Assembly (NCBI GenBank): GCA_002344625.1
Contig: DDUE01000040.1
Location: forward strand, 1 to 6,001
DNA from: Rhodocyclaceae bacterium UBA2346
GTDB lineage: Bacteria > Pseudomonadota > Gammaproteobacteria > Burkholderiales > Rhodocyclaceae
DNA length: 6,001 nucleotides
Direction of reading: 5' to 3'
Shown here: in pieces, positions 1 to 5,368 of the stretch
How the letters are laid out: every line of letters starts with the position of its first letter
Numbering within the stretch: the stretch's first letter is position 1
Notes under the pieces: model-generated
Told to the model about the DNA's origin: nothing
Databases searched by the model: none
The model's input: the letters and a program-made list of their open reading frames with translations, nothing else
Position numbers and translations under genes: made by a program

Positions 1-395
1 ATGCGCTTGCCCTTGAGGTCGGCGAGCGATTCGATTCCGCTGCCGTTGCGCACCACCAGTGCTTCGGCGTCGTTGATGTCATCGAGAATCCAGAACAGCT
101 CGACCGGCAATCCTTGCGAAATGCCGGCCGCGATCGGTGCGGAGCCGGCTTCGCCGATGTGAATCTGGCCCGAGGCCAGCGCCCGGATCACGTCGCCGCC
201 ACCGGCGATCTGGCGGAAGTTGATCTTGTAGCCGGTTGCCTTTTCGAGCTCGCCGGCATCATGCGCCACCCGCCATGGCACCAGCATGTCCTGATAGGCG
301 ATCGTGACCTCTTTTTGCTGGGCGGACGCGCTGCCGGCGAAGAGGGCCGCGGCGATCAGGGAGGATTGGAGAAGAAAGCGTCGTCTGCTGGTCAT
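1..395 (-). CDS. tauA: TauA-like taurine/alkanesulfonate ABC transporter substrate-binding protein, 5' part
   Basis: Partial gene: the first 131 codons are present and the rest runs off the left edge. The product would be the periplasmic binding protein that delivers taurine or related sulfonates to a TauBC permease, feeding sulfur assimilation. The N-terminus is a clear export signal: S3-R4-R5-R6-F7-L8-L9, a hydrophobic stretch to about residue 22, and an A-S-A cleavage site near residue 25. The SRRRFLL stretch fits the twin-arginine consensus. After it come landmarks shared with E. coli TauA: VTIAYQ near the mature start, IRALASGQIHIGEAGSAP (E. coli has RALASGDVQIGNLGSSP), then EALVV and a DLKGK segment. 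A GGAG Shine-Dalgarno (complement of 404-407) lies 8 bases before the ATG and supports this start. Transporter and dioxygenase genes would be expected beyond the left edge. A closely related sulfonate or nitrate-type SBP is the main alternative. Confidence 0.88.
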   Translation of the reverse strand, partial: MTSRRRFLLQSSLIAAALFAGSASAQQKEVTIAYQDMLVPWRVAHDAGELEKATGYKINFRQIAGGGDVIRALASGQIHIGEAGSAPIAAGISQGLPVELFWILDDINDAEALVVRNGSGIESLADLKGKR

Positions 396-753
396 GCCGG
401 GTACTCCGTTCGGATTGGGTCGTGTGGGGGGGCTGTGCCGCTGGCGCCATGGCGATCCAGGCCTGCGCCGCCTGATCGGCTAGGAACGGCCCCGATCTTA
501 GGGAGCGCGCGATGTGCGGAGAACGATTTAGTTGTGAATTGCTTATGCGTGGATTTGCGCACGCTACGCTGCCCGGGCCGGCGGATCGGGCGCGGCGCAC
601 GGTGGGGCGACTTAGCGTTTTTGCTGCGTTCGATCTGAACAATTTTTGGTTAGCGGCGGGGATGGCCATGGCTATCCTGCCGGACCATGAGCCGCATGCA
701 CGGCATTGCCGTGGCCGCGCGCCCCCGTCCGCCGAACGAGATCGATACACACC
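396..753. other. Divergent intergenic region between tauA and cysE
   Basis: I see no convincing gene in these roughly 360 bases; the short open frames look like random GC-rich frames. Both flanking genes read away from it, so it should carry the promoters of tauA (minus) and of cysE plus the XRE regulator (plus). Two pockets are AT-rich against a GC-rich background: about 524-555 and about 611-653. The first, read on the minus strand, contains CATAAGCAATTCACAAC and is the likeliest control region for tauA. The second lies about 100 bases upstream of cysE and contains runs of T. Neither gives a clean -35/-10 pair, which would fit activator-dependent promoters, but I do not assign exact elements. 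Confidence 0.5.
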
Positions 754-1704
754 ATGAGCGCACATCCGAATCCGAATGCCTTGCCGGGCGAGACCGACTT
801 CCAGTGGGATCTCGATACCATCGTTGCCCGGTTGCGCGAAGTGCGCGGACAGTGGCGCGAGGGTCAGCAGCGGCGCAAGGAGTGGGGCGGGCGCGAGTTT
901 CCGTCGCGCGAGGTGTTGCGCGATGTGGTATCGAAGCTGTGCGGCGCCTTGTTTCCGATGCGCCTGGGGCCGGCCGATCTGCGCCAGGAAAGCGAGGACT
1001 ACTACGTCGGGCACACGCTCGACGCCGCGCTTAACGCGCTGGTGCACGAGCTGCGGCTCGAGCTGCGTTACTTCGCGGTGCGCGACGGCCGCACCCATGC
1101 GGATGCGGACCGGCACGCCGACCGTATCGTACGGGCGTTCGCCGCGAGCCTGCCCGCGATCAGGGCGACGCTGGACAGCGACGTGCAGGCCGCGTTCCGG
1201 GGCGATCCCGCGGCGCGCTCGGTCGATGAGGTCGTGCTGTGCTATCCCGGGCTGCTCGCGATCATCCATCACCGCCTCGCGCATGCGATCTACCAGCAGG
1301 GGGCGCCGCTGGTCGCGAGGATCGTGGCCGAGATCGCCCATTCCGAGACCGGGATCGACCTGCATCCGGGCGCGAGCATCGGTGGCAGCTTCTTCATCGA
1401 TCACGGCACCGGGGTGGTGGTCGGCGAGACCACGGTGATCGGCGAGCGGGTACGGCTCTATCAGGCGGTCACGCTGGGCGCCAAGCGCTTCCCGGTCGGT
1501 GCCGACGGGGGGCTCGAGAAGGGCCTGCCGCGTCATCCCATCGTCGAGGACGATGTCGTGATCTACGCCGGGGCGACGATTCTCGGCCGGGTCACGATCG
1601 GCCGGGGCTCGAGCATCGGCGGCAATGTCTGGCTGACGCACAGCGTGCCCGCGGAAAGCAACATCACCCAGGCGAGTTCGCGCAATGAGCTACTGGGCGA
1701 CTGA
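754..1704 (+). CDS. cysE: Serine O-acetyltransferase, long SrpH/EpsC-type
   Basis: Transfers acetyl from acetyl-CoA to L-serine to give O-acetylserine, the first committed step of cysteine synthesis, in the cytoplasm. The product is 316 residues, longer than E. coli CysE (273). Residues 1 to about 190 form a charged helical N-terminal domain (EDYYVGHTLDAAL, a feature of this subfamily, lies near residue 87). From about residue 200 there is a left-handed beta-helix of hexapeptide repeats (SIGGSF, VVVGET, TILGRV, TIGRGS, SIGGNV). Catalytic residues are present: Asp202 in DLHPGA, the Asp216-His217 pair in IDHGTG, and His261 in RHP, with the same 15-residue Asp-to-His spacing as D143/H158 of E. 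coli. The loop before His261 is longer than in E. coli CysE. The C-terminus is RNELLGD, without the terminal isoleucine used by classical CysE to bind CysK. The ATG at 754 has only a weak GAG-like site upstream; an in-frame TTG at 706 is less attractive. It overlaps the downstream regulator by 20 bases, implying co-transcription. SrpH, a relative of this type, is sulfur-regulated in Synechococcus alongside SrpI, the shell homologue found here. Confidence 0.92.
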   Translation: MSAHPNPNALPGETDFQWDLDTIVARLREVRGQWREGQQRRKEWGGREFPSREVLRDVVSKLCGALFPMRLGPADLRQESEDYYVGHTLDAALNALVHELRLELRYFAVRDGRTHADADRHADRIVRAFAASLPAIRATLDSDVQAAFRGDPAARSVDEVVLCYPGLLAIIHHRLAHAIYQQGAPLVARIVAEIAHSETGIDLHPGASIGGSFFIDHGTGVVVGETTVIGERVRLYQAVTLGAKRFPVGADGGLEKGLPRHPIVEDDVVIYAGATILGRVTIGRGSSIGGNVWLTHSVPAESNITQASSRNELLGD

Positions 1705-2365
1705 TGCACCGGCTTCCGATCCGCCCGGCGGGACGCTTGGGCCGGTCGTGGACGCGGGCCGCGCGCTCGACGACGAGAGCGCGTCCGACCGGGAACCCGA
1801 TCATGAGATCGCCCAGACGGTCGGTGCGAACCTGCGGCGTTTTCGCGCCCGCCAGCAATTGACCCTGGACGCGCTCGCGCGACGTTCGGGCGTGAGCCGG
1901 GCGATGCTGGGGCAGATCGAACTGGGCCGCAGCACGCCGTCGATCGCGATCGTGTGGAAGATCGCGCGCGCGCTCGATATTTCGGTGACCAGCTTTCTGG
2001 GCGAGGCGCTGGTCGAGCGCGACGTGCTGATCCGCGCCGCGGACAGCGCGGTGGTGGTCGCGGCGCGCGGCAAGGTGCGGGTACGGGCGCTGTTCCGCGA
2101 GGCGGCGACGCCACGCACGGAGTTCTTCGAACTACGCTTCGCGCCGCTCGTGCGGCATCGTTCGAGTGCCCGCGAAGCCGGTGCGCGCGCGAATCTGGTC
2201 GTCGCGCAGGGCTCGATCGAGCTGGGTGTCGGCGATCGCAAACATACCCTCGCCACCGGCGACTCCGTTCAGTTTTCCGCCGATGTGGAGCATGTCTACC
2301 GCAATCTGGTGGACGGCGAGACGCTCGCCTACCTGGTTCTCAGTTTTCCCCGCAGCGAATCCTGA
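1685..2365 (+). CDS. XRE-family transcriptional regulator with C-terminal cupin domain
   Basis: DNA-binding regulator of 226 residues. Residues 1 to about 42 are a polar, proline/aspartate-rich tail. Residues 46-105 form a Cro/C1-type helix-turn-helix: the LTLDALARRSGVSRAMLGQIE segment is textbook, with SRAMLGQIE as recognition helix, followed by GRSTPSIAIVWKIARALDI. Residues about 145-220 form a small beta-barrel cupin with the typical VVAQGSIELGVGDRKHTLATGDSVQFSADVEH pattern (the GD and late His are visible). The cupin presumably senses a small ligand. The start overlaps cysE by 20 bases, so translation is probably coupled; an in-frame GTG at codon 22 (1748) would still retain both domains. 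E. coli SutR (YdcN) has the same two-domain layout and controls sulfur-utilisation genes. Together with the position directly after serine acetyltransferase and facing the encapsulin operon, this suggests a sulfur regulator, but the target and ligand are not shown by the sequence. Confidence 0.9.
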   Translation: MSYWATDAPASDPPGGTLGPVVDAGRALDDESASDREPDHEIAQTVGANLRRFRARQQLTLDALARRSGVSRAMLGQIELGRSTPSIAIVWKIARALDISVTSFLGEALVERDVLIRAADSAVVVAARGKVRVRALFREAATPRTEFFELRFAPLVRHRSSAREAGARANLVVAQGSIELGVGDRKHTLATGDSVQFSADVEHVYRNLVDGETLAYLVLSFPRSES

Positions 2366-2410
2366 CGAGGATCGTTCGATCCGGAAGTGGCGTGCCGCGC
2401 CCTTGAAACG

Positions 2411-2448
2411 AAAAAAACCGGCGAACCGCGATATTCGAGGTTCGCCGG
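2411..2448 (-). terminator. Rho-independent terminator of the encapsulin-desulfurase operon
   Basis: A perfect 10-bp stem, CCGGCGAACC at 2418-2427 pairing with GGTTCGCCGG at 2439-2448, has an 11-base loop. On the plus strand it is preceded by seven A residues (2411-2417), so a minus-strand transcript reads stem-loop followed by seven U. It lies 17 bases beyond the desulfurase stop codon. On the plus strand the stem is followed by G-rich sequence and no T run, so it would not act as a standard terminator for the cysE-XRE pair that converges on it. Confidence 0.9.
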
Positions 2449-2464
2449 GGGCTGCCATGGCGGA

Positions 2465-4195
2465 TCAGTTGCGGACCGGATTGCGTCCGCTGGTCAGCCG
2501 TAGCAGTGCCGAGTACAGCGCGTCCACCTCGGCGCAGGTGTTGTAGAACGCCAGCGACGGCCGTACCGTCGCCTCCAGCCCGAAGCGGCGCAGGATCGGC
2601 TGGGCGCAGTGGTGGCCCGAGCGCACGGCGATACCTTCCTTGTTGAGCGCCGCACCGACATCCTCGGTCTTGAAGCCGTCGAGGGTGAAGGACAGCACGC
2701 TCGCCTTGTCCGGCGCCGTGCCGACCAGGTGCAGGCCGGGCACGTCCTTCAGGAGACGGGTCGCATAGACCAGCAAGCCGTGCTCGTACTGGGCGATGTT
2801 GTCCATGCCCAGTGCGGTCACGTAGTCGATCGCCGCGCCCAGGCCCACCGCGTCGGCGATGTTGCCGGTGCCTGCCTCGAAGCGGCCGGGGGCGGGATGG
2901 TACTCGGTGTGCTCGAAGGTGACGTCGCGGATCATGTTGCCGCCGCCCTGCCACGGGGGCATGTCGTTGAGGATGTCCTCCTTGCCATACACCACGCCGA
3001 TGCCGGTCGGACCGAACACCTTGTGGCCCGAGAACACGAAGAAGTCCGCATCCAGCGCCTGCACGTCCACCGCCATGTGCGATACCGACTGCGCGCCATC
3101 GACCAGTGCCAGCGCCCCGGCGGCATGGGCCATCTCGACCATCGTCTTGGCCGGCGTGACCGTGCCGAGCGCATTCGATACCTGGGTGAACGCCACCAGA
3201 CGGGTACGCGGGTTGAGGAGCTTCGCATACTCGTCGAGCAGGACCTGCCCGCAGTCGTCGACCGGAATCACCCGCAGGCGCGCGCCTTTTTCGGCGCACA
3301 GCTGCTGCCATGGCACGATGTTGGCGTGGTGCTCGAGGTTGCTGACGATGATCTCGTCGTCCTTGCCGATGTTGGCGCGCCCCCAGGCCTGGGCGACCAG
3401 GTTGATCGCCTCGGTCGCGCCGCGAACGAAAATGACCTCGTTCACCGAACGTGCGTTGAGAAACCCGCGGACCTTGTCGCGTGCCGCCTCGTACGCATCG
3501 GTTGCGCGCGCCGCCAGTTCATGCGCGGCGCGGTGGATGTTGGAGTTCTCGTGGTGGTAGAAATGCGCCAAGCGGTCGATGACCGACTGCGGCTTCTGGG
3601 TGGTCGCCGCATTGTCGAGCCAGATCAACTGGCGCCCGTTCACGCGCTCGGAAAGGATCGGAAAATCCTTGCGTACCAGATTGACGTCGAACGGCGGTCG
3701 GTTGTGCACCGGAATCGCGGGCTCGGAGGCGAATTCCTGCCCCGGCACGCGAATGCCGGGCGCGCCCGGGCGGGGCGCTTCCAGGAAGTAGTAAGGCTGC
3801 GCCGTGACCGCTTGAGGCGTGTTCACGCCGATGCCGGACGTGGGCAGGCGTGGCGCGAGCAGGCTGCGCAGTTCGGCTTCACCCGGAATGCCCAGGTCCA
3901 GCGGGTCGACGAAGCCGCCCACGCGCGGAGTGAGGTCGAGCCCGAGCGCATGCGGCAGCGTGGGTGCGGCGGGCGGATGGACCGGCGCCAGCGTCGTGGC
4001 TTCCTGCGCGAGCCCCAGGCCGGGCAGGCTTGGCACGAACGATTGCGGTGCCGCGAAACGTTCGGGGGCGGGAACACTCGCCGCGTCGCCGGCGCCCGGT
4101 AAGGCGCTGAAGAAGGCGTTGGCCAGCCGCGCCAGGCTTTCGACGTCGGGCAGGCCGACGCCCGCGGACTCAGGCGTAGTCATTTTGATAGACAT
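2465..4195 (-). CDS. Cysteine desulfurase, cargo protein of family 2A encapsulin nanocompartment
   Basis: PLP enzyme converting L-cysteine to alanine plus enzyme-bound persulfide, predicted to work inside the encapsulin shell encoded immediately upstream. With the start at 4195 it has 576 residues, far above the roughly 400 of SufS. Residues 1-167 are an Ala/Pro-rich, probably disordered extension containing LPDVESLARLANAFF (15-29), PHALGLDLTPR (81-91) and YYFLEAP (135-141). This type of extension is the shell-targeting region of family 2A cargo. The SufS-like (type II) core starts near residue 168 (PFDVNLVRKDFPIL). It has the EHHANIVPW segment (His289/290), Asp366 and Gln369 in VDGAQ, PLP lysine Lys392 in SGHKVFGPTG, persulfide cysteine Cys530 in RSGHHCAQP, and Arg545 in VRPSLAFYNT. 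All expected catalytic residues are intact. The 4195 ATG has a GGA 8 bases upstream and overlaps the shell gene by 26 bases; ATG at 4183 (MTTPES..., overlap 14) is an equally possible start, giving 572 residues. The overlap indicates translational coupling with the shell. Confidence 0.96.
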   Translation of the reverse strand: MSIKMTTPESAGVGLPDVESLARLANAFFSALPGAGDAASVPAPERFAAPQSFVPSLPGLGLAQEATTLAPVHPPAAPTLPHALGLDLTPRVGGFVDPLDLGIPGEAELRSLLAPRLPTSGIGVNTPQAVTAQPYYFLEAPRPGAPGIRVPGQEFASEPAIPVHNRPPFDVNLVRKDFPILSERVNGRQLIWLDNAATTQKPQSVIDRLAHFYHHENSNIHRAAHELAARATDAYEAARDKVRGFLNARSVNEVIFVRGATEAINLVAQAWGRANIGKDDEIIVSNLEHHANIVPWQQLCAEKGARLRVIPVDDCGQVLLDEYAKLLNPRTRLVAFTQVSNALGTVTPAKTMVEMAHAAGALALVDGAQSVSHMAVDVQALDADFFVFSGHKVFGPTGIGVVYGKEDILNDMPPWQGGGNMIRDVTFEHTEYHPAPGRFEAGTGNIADAVGLGAAIDYVTALGMDNIAQYEHGLLVYATRLLKDVPGLHLVGTAPDKASVLSFTLDGFKTEDVGAALNKEGIAVRSGHHCAQPILRRFGLEATVRPSLAFYNTCAEVDALYSALLRLTSGRNPVRN

Positions 4196-5099
4196 GGTAC
4201 TTGTCCACTTCGACACCATCCAGAACCGCCAGCGCATCGTCGGTCAGCACGGCCAGCGAGCAATACAGCGAAACCAGGTAGGAGGCGATCGCGCGGTCGT
4301 TGATGCCCATGAAGCGCACCGACAGGCCGGGGCTTTGTTCGCCCGGCAGGTTGGGTTGATACAGGCCGACCACGCCCTGGCGGCTTTCGCCGGTGCGCAG
4401 CAGCAGGATGCTCGACTTGCCGTCCTCGATGCGGACCTTGTCGGAGGGGATCAGGGGGACGCCGCGCCAGGTGATGAACTGGGAACCGAACAGCGACACG
4501 GTCGGGGGCGGCACGCCGCGGCGGGTGCACTCGCGGCCGAAGGCTGCGATGGTGCGCGGATGCGCGAGGAAGAAGCCGGGTTCCTTCCACACCTTGGTCA
4601 GCAGTTCGTCGAGATCGTCCGGGGTCGGCGCGCCGGTGCGGGTGTTGATCCGCTGATCGGGGTGCACATTGCTCAACAGGCCGTATTCGGCGTTGTTGAT
4701 CAGCTCGGACTCCTGGCGCTCCTTGATCGTCTCGATGGTCAGGCGCAGCTGTTCGGCGATCTGGTTGTGCGGGCTGCTGTAGAGGTCCGACACCCGGGTG
4801 TGCACGTCGAGTACGGTATTGACCGCGCTCAGCATGTATTCGCGCGGGTCGTCGACGTAGTCGACGAAGGTCTGCGGCAGTTCGCGTTCGTCGCGGCCGG
4901 AACACTCGACCTCGACCTGGCCGGCATCCTTGACCTTGTTCACCCGGTAGATCCCGGCCTCGACCGGCAGCCACTGCAGCACATGGGTGAGCCAGCGCGG
5001 CGTGATGCTCGACATCTGCGGAACGGTCTTGGTCGCATTCGCCAGCTGGCGTGCGGCGACATCGCCCAGCGCGGTATGAACGTAGGATTCTTGTGCCAT
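4170..5099 (-). CDS. srpI: Family 2A encapsulin shell protein (SrpI-type)
   Basis: Predicted capsid-like shell subunit with HK97 phage-capsid fold that self-assembles into a cytosolic nanocompartment around the desulfurase cargo. The product has 309 residues, the usual family 2A size, and lacks the added cyclic-nucleotide-binding domain of family 2B. Recognisable segments in order: N-terminal arm MAQESYVHTALGDVAARQLAN, then TPRWLTHVLQWLPVEAGIYRVN (33-54), HTRVSDLYSSPHNQIAEQLR around 100-119, FLAHPRTIAAFGRECTRRG (177-195), SQFITWRGVPLIPSDK (206-221), LLRTGESRQGVVGLYQPNLPGE (233-254) and C-terminal GINDRAIASYLVSLYCSLAVLTDDAL (265-290). No signal peptide or transmembrane segment is seen, consistent with a cytosolic particle. 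The ATG at 5099 is chosen because a GGAG (complement of 5107-5110) lies 7 bases upstream and the N-terminus matches the family; a longer frame to 5171 has no such support. The gene is first in a two-gene operon with its cargo. In Synechococcus, SrpI is induced by sulfur starvation, and an Acinetobacter family 2A shell is reported to hold elemental sulfur. Confidence 0.95.
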   Translation of the reverse strand: MAQESYVHTALGDVAARQLANATKTVPQMSSITPRWLTHVLQWLPVEAGIYRVNKVKDAGQVEVECSGRDERELPQTFVDYVDDPREYMLSAVNTVLDVHTRVSDLYSSPHNQIAEQLRLTIETIKERQESELINNAEYGLLSNVHPDQRINTRTGAPTPDDLDELLTKVWKEPGFFLAHPRTIAAFGRECTRRGVPPPTVSLFGSQFITWRGVPLIPSDKVRIEDGKSSILLLRTGESRQGVVGLYQPNLPGEQSPGLSVRFMGINDRAIASYLVSLYCSLAVLTDDALAVLDGVEVDKYHVYQNDYA

Positions 5100-5184
5100 G
5101 TTGCTACTCCGTGATAAAGGGTTTCGACTTCGGATGCGCGCCGGATCGTGGCGTACACCGGAGGCCGTCAAGGTAACGCTTCCA

Positions 5185-5213
5185 ATTATTTATGTAAAGC
5201 TTATCTCATTGTT
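5185..5213 (-). promoter_or_regulatory. Candidate promoter of the encapsulin operon
   Basis: This is the most AT-rich stretch in the 600-base divergent region, and its distance suits the shell gene. On the minus strand AATAAT (complement of 5185-5190) matches the -10 consensus at five of six positions. The hexamer 17 bases upstream (5208-5213) reads AACAAT, a poor -35, as expected if an activator is needed. A transcript would start near 5178 and carry a leader of about 80 bases with the GGAG ribosome-binding site. Exact elements are inferred; other -10 registers such as TACATA are possible. Confidence 0.4.
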
Positions 5214-5220
5214 TTATAAG
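5200..5220. promoter_or_regulatory. LysR-type operator candidate (CTTAT-N11-ATAAG), possible CysB-family site
   Basis: CTTAT (5200-5204) and ATAAG (5216-5220) form a perfect 5-bp inverted repeat around an 11-base centre. This gives the T-N11-A core that LysR-type regulators recognise. It overlaps the -35 side of the candidate shell promoter and also the -35 of a possible plus-strand promoter. LysR regulators CysB and Cbl control sulfate and sulfonate genes in proteobacteria and recognise AT-rich sites, so a CysB relative is a reasonable candidate. No LysR gene lies in this window, and assignment to a particular regulator is inference. Confidence 0.45.
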
Positions 5221-5237
5221 TAAAAATCCGCTATATT
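5209..5237 (+). promoter_or_regulatory. Possible plus-strand sigma70-type promoter
   Basis: TTGTTT (5209-5214) and TATATT (5232-5237) are separated by exactly 17 bases; the -10 matches five of six consensus positions and the -35 matches three. Transcription would start near 5244 and run rightwards through the structured non-coding region towards the amidotransferase gene at 5698, giving either a long leader or a separate small RNA. It shares its -35 with the LysR-type palindrome. AT-rich sequence gives such matches by chance, so this is tentative. Confidence 0.3.
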
Positions 5238-5244
5238 GGACTCC

Positions 5245-5262
5245 TTTCCGCAATGACGGAAA
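5245..5262. repeat. Short perfect inverted repeat TTTCCG-N6-CGGAAA
   Basis: TTTCCG (5245-5250) and CGGAAA (5257-5262) are complementary arms around CAATGA. The element starts about where a transcript from the possible plus-strand promoter would begin. It could be a regulator site or a 5' hairpin; no T run follows on either strand in terminator geometry. Confidence 0.4.
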
Positions 5263-5287
5263 ATTGCCCGCCAAAGCGCTGCGGCGT

Positions 5288-5332
5288 CCGGGGCACACCG
5301 CGGAAGCCGCGATCCAGCGCTTCGCACCCCGG
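5288..5332. repeat. Nested inverted repeats in the non-coding region
   Basis: An outer pair, CCGGGG (5288-5293) with CCCCGG (5327-5332), encloses a tight hairpin CGCGG-AAG-CCGCG (5299-5311). The palindromic hexamer AGCGCT occurs twice, at 5275-5280 and 5316-5321. The stretch could fold as RNA, but GC-rich DNA makes such pairing common, and I recognise no riboswitch or RNA family. Confidence 0.3.
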
Positions 5333-5337
5333 CCAGC

Positions 5338-5368
5338 AAAAAAATGGGCGGTGTCATCGGACACCGCC
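5338..5368 (-). terminator. Orphan Rho-independent terminator facing the encapsulin operon
   Basis: A perfect 9-bp GC-rich stem, GGCGGTGTC (5347-5355) with GACACCGCC (5360-5368), has a four-base loop. On the plus strand it is preceded by seven A residues (5338-5344), so a minus-strand transcript ends in stem, CA, then seven U. On the plus strand no T run follows. No recognisable minus-strand gene lies upstream of it before the divergent amidotransferase gene. It therefore either ends an unannotated small transcript or blocks readthrough into the shell operon, whose candidate promoter lies about 125 bases further on. Confidence 0.75.

Noticed and set aside
259..1641. Very long open frame on the minus strand opposite cysE
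   Set aside because: It is the antisense shadow of a high-GC gene. Its sequence is Arg/Ala/Asp-rich without domain structure, and it crosses both tauA and the intergenic region, while the plus strand has a complete acetyltransferase.
2369..2382. Small palindrome GGATC-GTTC-GATCC just after the XRE stop codon as a plus-strand terminator
   Set aside because: Only five base pairs and no T run follows; too weak to call.
2609..4102. Long plus-strand frame opposite the desulfurase gene
   Set aside because: It is antisense to a desulfurase with all catalytic motifs intact; composition is typical of a GC-rich shadow frame and no family is recognised.
4170..5099. HK97-type capsid protein as evidence of a prophage
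   Set aside because: No portal, terminase, protease or tail genes are near, and the sequence segments and cargo partner are those of family 2A encapsulin, not of a phage head.
3819..5114. 431-codon plus-strand frame opposite the shell and cargo genes
   Set aside because: The minus strand carries a clear encapsulin shell with ribosome-binding site; the plus-strand product has Arg/Gly/Asp-rich low-information sequence.
5275..5332. Resemblance of AGCGCTGCGG to the core of the SAH riboswitch
   Set aside because: Only the short GCGCTGC string matches; the partner segments and the spacing of that riboswitch are absent, and the neighbouring genes are not of the SAH-recycling pathway.
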